DNA of 64,000 nucleotides from Paracoccus sp. (in: a-proteobacteria). GTDB lineage: Bacteria > Pseudomonadota > Alphaproteobacteria > Rhodobacterales > Rhodobacteraceae. The stretch lies in the NCBI RefSeq assembly GCF_030538655.1, contig NZ_JAUNTO010000007.1:81039-145038 (forward strand), written 5' to 3'. The notes below the pieces were generated by a model. The model was given only the letters and a program-made list of their open reading frames with translations, was not told the origin of the DNA and searched no databases. Positions 47,144 through 56,518 of the stretch are shown here, piece by piece (within the stretch, counting starts at the first letter, position 1; each line of letters opens with the position of its first letter). The translations under genes were made by a program, and so were the position numbers.

Positions 47144-47521
47144 ATGCGTTTCATCACCCCGCTGAAGGCCGCCAACGGTCTGGGTGCCAGCCATACGGGC
47201 ACCGAAAATCACTGGCAGCTGACCGTGACATCGGTTGCGTTGCTGATTCTGACGCCGGCTTTCCTGCTGGTTGTGGGCAGCGCCATCGGCCTGCCGCGCG
47301 AAGCCCTGATCGCCTATTTCGGGCGTCCCTATCCGGCGCTGGTGACGGCGCTGTTCGTGTCGGTCGGCATGGTGCATTTCATGCGCGGCACGCGGATCAT
47401 GATCGACGACTATTTTCAGCATACCGCCCGCAAAGTGGCGCTGATCGTTTCGGTCATCTTTGGCTGGGGCGTGATCGCGGCGACGCTGTTCGCGCTGGCA
47501 AAAATGGCTCTCGCGGGCTGA
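47144..47521 (+). CDS. sdhD: Succinate dehydrogenase hydrophobic membrane anchor subunit
   Basis: 125 aa, three hydrophobic segments. Family start LKAANGLGASHTGTENHW and the quinone/heme region VGMVHFMRGTRIMIDDYFQH. AAGGAGG site upstream; 11 bp after sdhC. Confidence 0.94.
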   Translation: MRFITPLKAANGLGASHTGTENHWQLTVTSVALLILTPAFLLVVGSAIGLPREALIAYFGRPYPALVTALFVSVGMVHFMRGTRIMIDDYFQHTARKVALIVSVIFGWGVIAATLFALAKMALAG

Positions 47522-47542
47522 GAAGGGACAAGGCAGACGATC

Positions 47543-49345
47543 ATGGCAGCTTATGAATATCAGACGCATGATTACGATGTGGTCGTGGTGGGGGCCGGTG
47601 GCGCCGGTCTGCGCGCCACTTTGGGCATGGCTGAACAGGGCCTGCGCACGGCCTGCGTGACCAAGGTTTTCCCGACCCGTTCGCACACTGTTGCGGCGCA
47701 GGGCGGCATCGCCGCCAGCCTGTCGAACATGGGGCCGGACAACTGGCAGTGGCATATGTATGACACCGTGAAGGGGTCCGACTGGCTGGGCGACACCGAC
47801 GCGATGGAATACCTTGCGCGCGAGGCGCCAAAGGCGGTTTACGAACTGGAACATTACGGCGTTCCGTTCAGCCGGACCGAGGAAGGCAAGATCTATCAGC
47901 GCCCGTTTGGCGGCCATACGACCGAGTTCGGCGAAGGCCCGCCGGTGCAGCGCACCTGCGCCGCCGCCGACCGCACGGGCCATGCGATCCTGCACACGCT
48001 TTACGGCCAGTCGCTGAAGGAAAAAGCCGAATTCTTCATCGAATATTTCGCGCTGGATCTGATTATCACCGATGGCCGTTGCACCGGCGTCGTCTGCTGG
48101 AAGCTGGATGACGGCACGATCCATGTGTTCAACGCGAAAATGGTCGTTCTGGCGACCGGCGGCTATGGCCGCGCCTATTTCAGCGCGACTTCGGCCCACA
48201 CCTGCACCGGCGACGGCGGCGGCATGGTGGCCCGCGCGGGTCTGCCCTTGCAGGATATGGAGTTCGTGCAGTTCCACCCGACCGGCATCTATGGCTCGGG
48301 CTGTCTGATTACCGAAGGCGCGCGGGGCGAGGGCGGTTATCTGACGAATAGTGAGGGCGAGCGGTTCATGGAGCGCTATGCCCCCACCTACAAGGATCTG
48401 GCGTCGCGCGACGTGGTGTCGCGCTGCATCACCATCGAGATCCGCGAAGGCCGTGGCGTAGGCGAACATAAAGACCATATGTTCCTGAATTTGCAGCATC
48501 TTCCGCCCGAGGCGCTGCATGAACGTCTGCCTGGCATTTCGGAATCGGCCAAGATTTTCGCCGGCGTCGATGTCACCAAGGAGCCGATCCCGATCCTGCC
48601 GACGGTTCACTATAACATGGGTGGTATTCCGACCAATTACTGGGGCGAGGTGCTGAACCCGTCCGAGGATAACCCCGACCGCATTTTCCCCGGCCTGATG
48701 GCTGTGGGCGAGGCAGGTTGTGCCTCGGTTCATGGTGCGAACCGGCTTGGCTCGAACTCGCTGATTGACCTTGTGGTCTTTGGTCGGGCTGCCGCGATCC
48801 GTGCGGGGCAGGTGGTGGAACGCGGCACTCCGATTCCGCCGACCAATGTGGAACAGGTCGAAAAGGCGCTGGACCGCTTTGACGCGCTGCGCAACGCCGA
48901 CGGCTCGATCTCGACTGCCGATCTGCGGCTGGAGATGCAAAAGACCATGCAGGCCGATGCGGCGGTGTTCCGCACCGACAAAACGCTGGCCGAGGGTGTC
49001 GAGAAAATGCAGGCCATCGCGGCCAAGATGGGCGACCTGAAGGTGACGGATCGCAGTCTGATCTGGAACAGCGACCTGATGGAGACGCTGGAACTGGCCA
49101 ACCTGATGCCCAACGCGATGGCAACCATCGTCGCGGCCGAGGCGCGCAAGGAAAGCCGTGGCGCCCACGCCCACGAAGACTGGCCCGAGCGGGATGATGC
49201 CAACTGGCGCAAACACTCTCTTGCATGGGTGAACGGCCCGGATGTTAAACTGGCCTATCGCCCCGTGCATCTTGAGCCGCTGACCAAGGCTGAAGACGGC
49301 GGGATCGACCTGAAAAAGATCGCACCCAAAGCGAGGGTTTATTGA
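47543..49345 (+). CDS. sdhA: Succinate dehydrogenase flavoprotein subunit
   Basis: 600 aa. FAD-binding [17 protein letters not shown], covalent FAD histidine in [11 protein letters not shown], and active-site/C-terminal [19 protein letters not shown]. Oxidises succinate to fumarate in the TCA cycle. The stop codon overlaps the start of a lipoprotein gene (TGATG). Confidence 0.98.
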   Translation: MAAYEYQTHDYDVVVVGAGGAGLRATLGMAEQGLRTACVTKVFPTRSHTVAAQGGIAASLSNMGPDNWQWHMYDTVKGSDWLGDTDAMEYLAREAPKAVYELEHYGVPFSRTEEGKIYQRPFGGHTTEFGEGPPVQRTCAAADRTGHAILHTLYGQSLKEKAEFFIEYFALDLIITDGRCTGVVCWKLDDGTIHVFNAKMVVLATGGYGRAYFSATSAHTCTGDGGGMVARAGLPLQDMEFVQFHPTGIYGSGCLITEGARGEGGYLTNSEGERFMERYAPTYKDLASRDVVSRCITIEIREGRGVGEHKDHMFLNLQHLPPEALHERLPGISESAKIFAGVDVTKEPIPILPTVHYNMGGIPTNYWGEVLNPSEDNPDRIFPGLMAVGEAGCASVHGANRLGSNSLIDLVVFGRAAAIRAGQVVERGTPIPPTNVEQVEKALDRFDALRNADGSISTADLRLEMQKTMQADAAVFRTDKTLAEGVEKMQAIAAKMGDLKVTDRSLIWNSDLMETLELANLMPNAMATIVAAEARKESRGAHAHEDWPERDDANWRKHSLAWVNGPDVKLAYRPVHLEPLTKAEDGGIDLKKIAPKARVY

Positions 49346-49731
49346 TGCGTCTCTCCTCTCCCTTGATCCTGGGCGCTGCGGCGCTGGCCCTGTCGGGCTG
49401 TGTCGTCGCAACGCCGTTTCCGGCACCCGTGCCGACCGCGCCGGTGACGACAGCTCCGACGGCGCCTGTCGCCACCACGCCGACAACGCTGGATGCGGCC
49501 TCGCGCGCGGCGGCGCAGGCTGCCATCACCACGGCCATGCAGGCCAGCCTGCCGGGCACCAACGCGACGCCCTACACCAATTGCGTCATGCAAAACGCCA
49601 CCACGGCCGAACTGATCGACATCGCCCAGATGTCGCGGGCGAATGTGCCCGGCGTGGCGGACAGTGTGGCGGCGATCGTGCGTCGTCCGGCGACGACCGC
49701 GTGCATTTCCGCTGCGGCGCGGACCGCATAA
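49345..49731 (+). CDS. Hypothetical lipoprotein within the sdh operon
   Basis: 128 aa. Signal peptide with lipobox LALSGCVVA, then a Pro/Thr/Ala-rich linker (PVPTAPVTTAPTAPV) and a conserved-looking C-terminal part with two cysteines (TNCVMQN, TACISAA). Its start overlaps the sdhA stop by one base, so it is translated with sdhA. Function unknown; an open reading frame between sdhA and sdhB is known in relatives. Confidence 0.75.
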   Translation: MRLSSPLILGAAALALSGCVVATPFPAPVPTAPVTTAPTAPVATTPTTLDAASRAAAQAAITTAMQASLPGTNATPYTNCVMQNATTAELIDIAQMSRANVPGVADSVAAIVRRPATTACISAAARTA

Positions 49732-49732
49732 G

Positions 49733-50062
49733 ATGCGGCACGGGGCAGCATATGTCCTGAAAATCGCGGCGCCGCTGGCTTTTGTGCTGGCGGCGGCTGC
49801 CTGTGCGCCGGTGACGGTCGATCAGGCCGAACAAAGCTGCCTGCGCGATGCGCAGCTGGCGCAACGCCCACGCAGTGAAGTGTCGGTTGGGATCGGCGCC
49901 TCGCGCGGCGACATCCGGCCCTATGCCTCGGTGCGGATGGATGTTTCGGCCGATTACATCCGGGGGCGCGATCCGGCTGACGCCTATAACCGCTGCGTCC
50001 TGAACCGCTCGGGCCAGTTTCCGACCCGATCGCTTTACGATCAGCCCGGCTGGCGGGGCTGA
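49733..50062 (+). CDS. Hypothetical lipoprotein
   Basis: 109 aa. Lipobox-like VLAAAACAPV, then a short domain with two cysteines (EQSCLRDAQ, NRCVLNRSG). Only one base separates it from the previous stop. No domain recognised; the paired cysteines suggest a periplasmic disulfide. Confidence 0.7.
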   Translation: MRHGAAYVLKIAAPLAFVLAAAACAPVTVDQAEQSCLRDAQLAQRPRSEVSVGIGASRGDIRPYASVRMDVSADYIRGRDPADAYNRCVLNRSGQFPTRSLYDQPGWRG

Positions 50063-50064
50063 CA

Positions 50065-50928
50065 GTGCGGCAGATGACCACATCCGGGCCGCGCCGTCCG
50101 TTGACGATCCATATCGGGCTGCAAAAGACCGGCTCGACATCGTTACACCATCATCTGCAACTGAACGCTGATGTGCTGGAACGGCGCATGGTTTTGCGGA
50201 TGCCGGTTGAGGGCACGCCGATGCGTCCTCTGGGGCGTGCGGCGGTGGAATTCAGCCTCAATCCCGATGATATGCGCCGCGCGACACTGGATCAGGCGAT
50301 CCGCGTGGTGCGCGAGGGTTTGCCGGATAACGGCCTGCCGGTTCTGATAAGCCATGAAAATCTGGCTGGTGCCATGCCCGGAACGGGGGATGAGCGGCGG
50401 CTCTATCCTCTGCTGCCTCGGATCATGGCGTCGCTGGATGCAGGATTTCATGACTTTTCAGTTGATTATGTGATATATCTGCGAAGTCAGGTGAACTGGC
50501 TACCCTCGGTCTGGGCGCAGGCGGTGCGCACCGATGGCTATACCGGCACATGGGCCGATTATGATGCCGAGGCTGTCAACCTGCCCGAATGGCCCGACTT
50601 GATTGGGCGGCTGACCGATGCGATTGGCGCTGATCGGCTGACCGTGTTTCACCTTGAAGACGAAACTGACCCGGCCCATCCCGGTAGCCAGCTTTTGAGC
50701 CATATGGGGCTGAGCGATCAGGACATCGCCGCCCTGCGCCCGCTTGAACGGCGTGCGATGGAGCGGTTGTCGCCTGCCTCTACCGAATTCATGCGTCGGC
50801 TGAATGGCTTGTCGCTGAATCCTCATGCCCGCACCCGTGTCGCCGATCTGGTCGCGCGGACGCAGCACCTGTTTAACGCTGATTATCGGCCAAGTATCAA
50901 TTATGTTTCCGCCGAAGGAAAAAGGTAA
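50065..50928 (+). CDS. Sulfotransferase-like protein
   Basis: 287 aa. N-terminal strand-loop IHIGLQKTGSTSLHHHLQ matches the 5'-phosphosulfate-binding loop of PAPS-dependent sulfotransferases and of related polysaccharide-modifying proteins; DYVIYLRSQVNWLPSVWAQ fits the second region (YxxRxxxxWxxS). Start is either GTG 50065 or ATG 50074. It lies inside the sdh operon and is joined to the next gene by TAATG. Probable role: modification of a surface glycan. Confidence 0.7.
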   Translation: MRQMTTSGPRRPLTIHIGLQKTGSTSLHHHLQLNADVLERRMVLRMPVEGTPMRPLGRAAVEFSLNPDDMRRATLDQAIRVVREGLPDNGLPVLISHENLAGAMPGTGDERRLYPLLPRIMASLDAGFHDFSVDYVIYLRSQVNWLPSVWAQAVRTDGYTGTWADYDAEAVNLPEWPDLIGRLTDAIGADRLTVFHLEDETDPAHPGSQLLSHMGLSDQDIAALRPLERRAMERLSPASTEFMRRLNGLSLNPHARTRVADLVARTQHLFNADYRPSINYVSAEGKR

Positions 50929-51818
50929 TGAGTAACTCGTCGGCTTTGCATTCAGAACCGGCACGCCGCAGATTGACGCCGGCGCAATATTATCACAAGC
51001 CCGCACGCTTGACCCGGTTGCTGATGCGGACCGGCCTGTTGGAACGTGATCAGATGTTCTGGTGGTGGCCAGACCAGAAAATAAACTTTGGTGATTGGGT
51101 CGGACCGCTTATTTATGAATGGCGCACGGGGCGCCGTCCTCTTTATTGCAACAGCGCGGGCAGCGCGCGGGGGCAATATTATCTGACTGCGGGCAGTATC
51201 CTGTCATTCAACCATCAGCCTGATCGGGCGGTTGTCTGGGGCAGCGGCGTTATTTCGGATCAGGTTCCGATTTCGCGGCCCAAACAGATTCATGCAGTGC
51301 GCGGCCCGATGACACGACAGCGTTATCTGGATGAAGGGTTTGATTGCCCCGATGTTTACGGCGATCCAGGCATTCTGGTGCCCCATGTTTTGGAACTGGA
51401 TGGTATTTCGCCGAATTTCCGTCTGGGAATCATCCCGCATTTTTCCGAGGCGCATATGGTGCCGGAATTGGTGCGTGCAAACCCGGATATAAAGATTATT
51501 GATGTTCTGTCCGATGTCGAGACTGTATCCCGACAAATTGCGGATTGTGCGCATATTTGTTCCAGCTCACTGCATGGTTTGATTATCACTCATGCTTTGA
51601 ACCGCCCTGCTGCATGGATCCGTTTTTCCGAGGGCACGCATATAGATGGCTGGAAATTTCAGGATTATTATCGTTCGGGCCGGATTGAAGATCTGTCTGG
51701 CCCAAGCTGGATTAATGCAGAGGTGACGCCTGATGATTTGATTGATCTGGCCCGCCGCGCACCGCGACCTGATACCGAGAGACTTATGAACCCGCTTCTC
51801 CAAGCGTGTCCCTTCTAG
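50928..51818 (+). CDS. Polysaccharide pyruvyltransferase-like protein
   Basis: 296 aa. Motifs of the CsaB/ExoV family: NFGDWVGPLIYEW, AVVWGSGV, HAVRGPMTRQRYL, DVYGDPGILVP and CSSSLHGLIITHAL. Such enzymes transfer ketal pyruvate to sugars of exopolysaccharides. The 3' half is clearly poorer in GC than neighbours (25 of 60 bases at 51481-51540), hinting at acquisition from outside. It sits 22 bp before sdhB. Confidence 0.8.
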   Translation: MSNSSALHSEPARRRLTPAQYYHKPARLTRLLMRTGLLERDQMFWWWPDQKINFGDWVGPLIYEWRTGRRPLYCNSAGSARGQYYLTAGSILSFNHQPDRAVVWGSGVISDQVPISRPKQIHAVRGPMTRQRYLDEGFDCPDVYGDPGILVPHVLELDGISPNFRLGIIPHFSEAHMVPELVRANPDIKIIDVLSDVETVSRQIADCAHICSSSLHGLIITHALNRPAAWIRFSEGTHIDGWKFQDYYRSGRIEDLSGPSWINAEVTPDDLIDLARRAPRPDTERLMNPLLQACPF

Positions 51819-51840
51819 GCAAAAAGAGTAGGAAATCCCG

Positions 51841-52620
51841 ATGGTCCAGTTCACCCTGCCCAAGAACAGCCAGATCCGCGTCGGCAAGACCTGGCCCAAG
51901 CCCGAGGGCGCAACAAACCTCCGCAAATTCAAGATCTACCGCTGGGACCCCGATACTGGCGAAAACCCGCGCCTGGACACTTACTTCGTCGATCTGGACA
52001 AATGCGGCCCGATGATTCTGGACGCGCTTATCAAGATCAAGAACGAAATCGACCCGACGCTGACATTCCGCCGTTCCTGCCGCGAGGGGATTTGCGGTTC
52101 CTGCGCCATGAATATTGATGGCGGTAACCATTTGGCCTGCATCTATGGTATGGATGAGGTGGATGGCGACATCAGCATTTACCCGCTGCCGCATATGGCG
52201 GTGGTCAAGGATCTGGTGCCGGACCTGACGCATTTCTATGCGCAGCATGCCAGCGTGAACCCTTATCTGATTACCAAATCGCCAACGCCGGGCAAGGAAT
52301 GGAAGCAGTCCATCGAAGACCGTAAAAAACTGGACGGCTTGTATGAGTGCATTCTGTGCGCGTCCTGTTCTACCTCGTGCCCGTCGTATTGGTGGAACGG
52401 CGACCGCTATCTTGGCCCGGCCGCGCTGCTGCATGCTTATCGCTGGATCATCGATTCACGCGACGAAGCTACGGGTGAGCGTCTGGACGAGTTGGAAGAT
52501 CCGTTCAAGCTGTATCGCTGCCACACCATTATGAACTGCACCAACACCTGCCCCAAGGGGCTGAACCCGGCCAAGGCGATTGCGTCGATCAAGCATATGA
52601 TGGTGGATCGGATCGTCTGA
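51841..52620 (+). CDS. sdhB: Succinate dehydrogenase iron-sulfur subunit
   Basis: 259 aa. [2Fe-2S] cysteines in [20 protein letters not shown] plus a following Cys; [4Fe-4S]/[3Fe-4S] cysteines in [16 protein letters not shown] and [11 protein letters not shown]. Carries electrons from FAD to quinone. AGGAAATCCCG precedes the ATG. Last gene of the operon, followed by a strong terminator. Confidence 0.98.
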   Translation: MVQFTLPKNSQIRVGKTWPKPEGATNLRKFKIYRWDPDTGENPRLDTYFVDLDKCGPMILDALIKIKNEIDPTLTFRRSCREGICGSCAMNIDGGNHLACIYGMDEVDGDISIYPLPHMAVVKDLVPDLTHFYAQHASVNPYLITKSPTPGKEWKQSIEDRKKLDGLYECILCASCSTSCPSYWWNGDRYLGPAALLHAYRWIIDSRDEATGERLDELEDPFKLYRCHTIMNCTNTCPKGLNPAKAIASIKHMMVDRIV

Positions 52621-52643
52621 TCTTGGTCGCATTACATTGCAAT

Positions 52644-52672
52644 AAAAAACCCGGCTTTTGCTGGGTTTTTTT
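52644..52672 (+). terminator. sdh operon terminator
   Basis: AAAAAACCCGGC-TTTT-GCTGGGTTTTTT hairpin with T7 run, 24 bases after the sdhB stop. Confidence 0.9.
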
Positions 52673-52743
52673 ATGTGTGCGGCGGGATTGAAACGGTTGT
52701 CAGGATTGCTGCGCCGACCTGAAAATGTATTTAGCCAAAAAAG

Positions 52744-52775
52744 AAACCCGGCCGTTGTTTCCCGCCGCCGGGTTT
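52744..52775 (-). terminator. glyS terminator
   Basis: Stem AAACCCGGC/GCCGGGTTT; on the minus strand followed by CTTTTTT. It is located about 50 bases beyond the glyS stop and back-to-back with the sdh terminator. Confidence 0.8.
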
Positions 52776-52824
52776 TCTGTTTGTCTCAATGCGCAGGCCA
52801 AAGGCGTCCGGCGGTGAAGCCGGA

Positions 52825-55038
52825 TCAGCCCTCGACCTTGCTGAAATCGGCGATGCCGGCACCTGCGGCACGGATACGGTGCAGCAAGTTCAGGCGGTTG
52901 CGGCGCACGATGCTGTTGTCAGTATTCACCTGAACGGCGGTGAAAAAAGCGTCGATGGGCGTGCGCAGGGCGGCGATAGCGGCCATGGCCGCCGGGAAAT
53001 CCTCGACCTTGATGGCAGATTGGATCGCTGGTTCGGCGGTGTCGAGCGCGGCAAACAGCGCGCGTTCGGCATTGGTTTCGGCGAATTTCGGGTCGGCGCC
53101 GAAGGAATATTCGACGCCATCCGCCGCCTCGGCCTGACCGAGAATATTGGCGGCGCGTTTCAGCCCTTGCAGCAGGTTTTCGCCATCGGGGGTTTTCAGC
53201 ATGTCGTTCAACGCCGTGGCACGGCGGGTGACAAGCGTCAGGTCGTCATTGCCGGGCAGGGCGAGGACGGCGTCGATGACGTCATGGCGGATGCCCTGTT
53301 CGCGCAGGTGGACCTTGAGGCGGTCGTGGAGGAAGGTGAGGAGGTCGGAGGTGGTGGTGAATGCCTTCTGCCGATCCTTTTGCGATATAATAGGAGTAAC
53401 GGGTTTTTCATCCTGAGCAGCTTGGCCAAGTTCTATCCAGTCAGACCTGAAGCTCTCTTTTATCAAGCTATAGTTTCCAGCGACATTGAGTCGGCCATCA
53501 AGCCTTGCCTGATGGAGTGCGACTTCCAGCGCCAGGATAGGCAAGAGTCCAACCCGCACCCCATTCGCCAACACCAGCCGAATAACCCCCAACGCCGCTC
53601 GCCGCAGCGCATAGGGATCCTTGCTCCCGGTTGGCTTCTCATCAATCGCCCAGAAGCCCGTCAGCGTGTCGATCTTATCCGCCAACGCCACTGCCACCGA
53701 AACCGGGGCGCTTGGCACCGCATCGCTTGGCCCCAAGGGCGAATAATGGTCGCGGGCGGCATCGGCGACCGCCTCGGGCAGCCCCGCCTCAAGCGCATAA
53801 TACCTCCCCATCACGCCTTGCAGTTCGGGGAATTCGCCGACCATCGCAGAACGCAAATCCAGCTTGGCCACCTTTGCCGCCTGTTCGGCCTGGTCCGCGT
53901 CGGCCCCGACCATCGGGGCGATCTCGCGCGCCAGTGCGGCCACGCGGGCCACGCGGTCGGCTTGCGAACCCAGCTTGGCGTGGAAGGTCACGGCCTTTAG
54001 CCCGTTGGCCCAATCGTCCATCCCGGCCTTGGCCACGCGCAGGTCGTTTTCCCAAAAGAACGCTGCATCCGACAGGCGCGCCGCCAGAACCCGTTGATTT
54101 CCAGCCAGAATTGCCGCGCCGTCATCTGCCGTTTCGATGTTGGCGACGGTGACATAACCCTCGATCCGGCCGGTTTTCGGGTTGCGGGCCGAAAAGAACT
54201 TCTGATGTTCCTTCATCGAGGTTTGCAGCACCTCGGGCGGCAGGGACAGGAAGCGATCCTCGATCACGCCCATCAGCGGCACCGGCCATTCGACAAGGCC
54301 CGCGACCTCGGTCAGCAAACCGTCATCTGCCACAATCTCCCAGCCACGTGCGAAGGCCAGATTTTCCGCGCCGGTGCGGATCGCCTGCGCGCGCTCATCA
54401 GCGTCCAGCATCACGCGGGCGCGGCGCAGCTTGGCGGCATAATCGTCAAAGCCGGTGACGGAGAACGTATTGGGGGCCATAAAGCGATGCCCGCGCGTCG
54501 TGTCGCTGGCCGTGATGCCATCCACGTCCAGCGGCACGACCTGCCCGCCGGATTCGTCGGTCAACAGGCAGATGATCGAATGCAGCGGGCGCACCCAACG
54601 CAAGCTGCCCGCCCCCCAGCGCATTGATTTCGGCCATGGAAAATTGCGGATTACGGATTCCAGCACCTCGGCCACAATGGCAGCGGCAGGGCGCCCCTCA
54701 ACCGTCAGGGTGGCGAACCAGACCTGACCTTTCTTGTCGTCCCGCGCCTCTAGCTGGTCGCGGGTCAGGCCGGTGCTGCGCAGGAACCCCTCCAGCGCCT
54801 TTTCGGGGGCGTCTGTGCGCGGGCCTTTGCGTTCCTCGCGCGTGGTGGGGCTGTGGGCGGACAGGCCCTCGACCGTCAGAGTCAGGCGGCGCGGGGTCGA
54901 AAACGCGCCGGCGCTGGCATAGGTCAGGCCGGCGTTGACCAGCCCGTCCGTGACCAGACGGCGCAGATCCTCGCGCGCGCGGGGCTGCATCCGGGCGGGG
55001 ATTTCTTCGGAAAAGAGTTCGATCAGCAGGTCGGGCAT
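52825..55038 (-). CDS. glyS: Glycyl-tRNA synthetase beta subunit
   Basis: 737 aa, beta chain of the tetrameric bacterial glycyl-tRNA synthetase. Begins PDLLIELFSEEIPARMQPRA; also GGQVVPLDVDGITAS and LLTFLHDRLKVHLREQGIRHD. Residues about 515-565 (NYSLIKESFRSDW through QKDRQKAF) are encoded by an AT-rich patch: 43 G/C in the 100 bases 53381-53480, much below the flanks. The protein is about 45 residues longer than the E. coli subunit, consistent with an insertion there. Overlaps the upstream small-protein gene by one base. Confidence 0.96.
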   Translation of the reverse strand: MPDLLIELFSEEIPARMQPRAREDLRRLVTDGLVNAGLTYASAGAFSTPRRLTLTVEGLSAHSPTTREERKGPRTDAPEKALEGFLRSTGLTRDQLEARDDKKGQVWFATLTVEGRPAAAIVAEVLESVIRNFPWPKSMRWGAGSLRWVRPLHSIICLLTDESGGQVVPLDVDGITASDTTRGHRFMAPNTFSVTGFDDYAAKLRRARVMLDADERAQAIRTGAENLAFARGWEIVADDGLLTEVAGLVEWPVPLMGVIEDRFLSLPPEVLQTSMKEHQKFFSARNPKTGRIEGYVTVANIETADDGAAILAGNQRVLAARLSDAAFFWENDLRVAKAGMDDWANGLKAVTFHAKLGSQADRVARVAALAREIAPMVGADADQAEQAAKVAKLDLRSAMVGEFPELQGVMGRYYALEAGLPEAVADAARDHYSPLGPSDAVPSAPVSVAVALADKIDTLTGFWAIDEKPTGSKDPYALRRAALGVIRLVLANGVRVGLLPILALEVALHQARLDGRLNVAGNYSLIKESFRSDWIELGQAAQDEKPVTPIISQKDRQKAFTTTSDLLTFLHDRLKVHLREQGIRHDVIDAVLALPGNDDLTLVTRRATALNDMLKTPDGENLLQGLKRAANILGQAEAADGVEYSFGADPKFAETNAERALFAALDTAEPAIQSAIKVEDFPAAMAAIAALRTPIDAFFTAVQVNTDNSIVRRNRLNLLHRIRAAGAGIADFSKVEG

Positions 55039-55517
55039 TATTCGATAAGCCTTTGTTCTTCGGCCTCGTCATTCAGCTGATGCCAGCCAAAGGCACGTCC
55101 GTCGGGATAGATGGCGATAACCCGGTCAATGCCGGTGCGGATATTGTGCTGCGACAGAACCGCGCGCACCGCGCCCGATTCCAGATCGCCGGTGATGCCG
55201 CGCGCGGAATAGCAGCGGAACCAGTTTGGCCCGACCAGCGGCGTCGGGTTCGGATAGGGCTGCGCATTGGCGGGCGCGGCGTCCAGCGTAAAGCAGGCGC
55301 GCCAGCCCAGCGGTGAACTGTCCTTGTCGATGCCGTGAAAGTCGCTGACCGACAGCGGTTGCAGGTTGCCATCGGTGGTTGTCACGACCAGCGATTCGGT
55401 GCCCAGCGTCTGATCCACCTCGTCGTAATAGCCGAACATCTGCATGTAATAGACCAGCGCCCCGGTCAGGACGGCGGCACCCAGCAGCATGATAACGGCG
55501 ATTTTTCCGGCGTTCAT
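55038..55517 (-). CDS. DUF6446-like small membrane protein
   Basis: 159 aa. One N-terminal membrane segment ([20 protein letters not shown]) and a periplasmic domain with two cysteines (RACFTL and FRCYSARG). It lies between glyQ and glyS with ATGA and TAATG overlaps, so it is translated with the synthetase subunits; this position is typical of Rhodobacterales. Function unknown. Confidence 0.75.
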   Translation of the reverse strand: MNAGKIAVIMLLGAAVLTGALVYYMQMFGYYDEVDQTLGTESLVVTTTDGNLQPLSVSDFHGIDKDSSPLGWRACFTLDAAPANAQPYPNPTPLVGPNWFRCYSARGITGDLESGAVRAVLSQHNIRTGIDRVIAIYPDGRAFGWHQLNDEAEEQRLIE

Positions 55518-56431
55518 GGCTGCGCGGCCTCGGTGGTGACGAACAGATCGGCGCAGGATTTCGCCAACGCGCGGACGCGACCGATATAAGCCTGCCGTTC
55601 GGTGACGGAAATCACGCCGCGCGCGTCCAGCAGGTTGAACAGGTGGCTGGCCTTGATCGCCTGATCGTAGGCCGGATGCGCCATCGGGATACGGCGGCCC
55701 GCGCTGTCGGTGTCGTCAGCGGCAAGGATGCGGGCGCATTCTGCCTCGGCGTCCTTGAAATGCTGGAACAGCATATCGGTATCGGCCTGCTCAAAATTCC
55801 AGCGGCTGTATTCGCGTTCTGTCTGGCGAAACACGTCGCCATAGGTCAGCGGGATCGGGCTGTCCGGGTCGTTGAAGGGCATATCCATGACATGTTCGAC
55901 GCCCAGCACATACATGGCCAGCCGCTCTAACCCATAGGTCAGCTCGCCCGAAACGGGGCGGCAGTCATGCCCGCCGACCTGCTGGAAATAGGTGAACTGG
56001 CTGACCTCCATCCCGTCGCACCAGACCTCCCAGCCCAGCCCCCACGCGCCAAGGGTCGGCGATTCCCAGTCGTCTTCGACAAAGCGCACGTCATGGGCCA
56101 GCGGGTCCAGACCGATGGCGCGCAGGCTGCCAAGATACAGGTCTTGCAGGTCCGGCGGGCTGGGTTTGATGATGACCTGATATTGATAATAATGCTGCAA
56201 GCGGTTCGGGTTTTCCCCGTAGCGCCCATCGGTCGGACGGCGCGACGGTTGAACATAGGCTGCCGCCCAGGGGCGCGACCCCAGCGAACGCAGGGTGGTG
56301 GCTGGATGGAATGTGCCTGCCCCCACCTCCATATCATAGGGTTGCAGCACGGCGCAGCCTTTGGCGGCCCAATAGTTTTGCAGCCTCAGGATTACCTCTT
56401 GAAAGGAGCGGGGCTTGTCGGGGCTGGTCAT
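55514..56431 (-). CDS. glyQ: Glycyl-tRNA synthetase alpha subunit
   Basis: 305 aa catalytic class II chain. Conserved: [34 protein letters not shown] and [20 protein letters not shown]. The ATG at 56431 has AAGGA upstream. First gene of the glyQ-DUF6446-glyS operon, divergent from the peptidoglycan-binding gene. Confidence 0.97.
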   Translation of the reverse strand: MTSPDKPRSFQEVILRLQNYWAAKGCAVLQPYDMEVGAGTFHPATTLRSLGSRPWAAAYVQPSRRPTDGRYGENPNRLQHYYQYQVIIKPSPPDLQDLYLGSLRAIGLDPLAHDVRFVEDDWESPTLGAWGLGWEVWCDGMEVSQFTYFQQVGGHDCRPVSGELTYGLERLAMYVLGVEHVMDMPFNDPDSPIPLTYGDVFRQTEREYSRWNFEQADTDMLFQHFKDAEAECARILAADDTDSAGRRIPMAHPAYDQAIKASHLFNLLDARGVISVTERQAYIGRVRALAKSCADLFVTTEAAQP

Positions 56432-56518
56432 CGGGGCGTCCTTTTGCCAAAAAGCGGGATGGCGATTGCGCGCGTGTTTAGGCGCGGGCGGTGGCAGGGT
56501 CAATTGCGAGGGCAAGGA

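Noticed and set aside
47138-49486. 782-aa minus-strand open frame opposite sdhA/sdhD
   Set aside because: Antisense shadow of the sdh genes; long only because of high GC.
51841-52620. sdhB as horizontally acquired with the pyruvyltransferase gene
   Set aside because: sdhB has normal motifs and composition returns to normal at its start; only the preceding gene is GC-poor.
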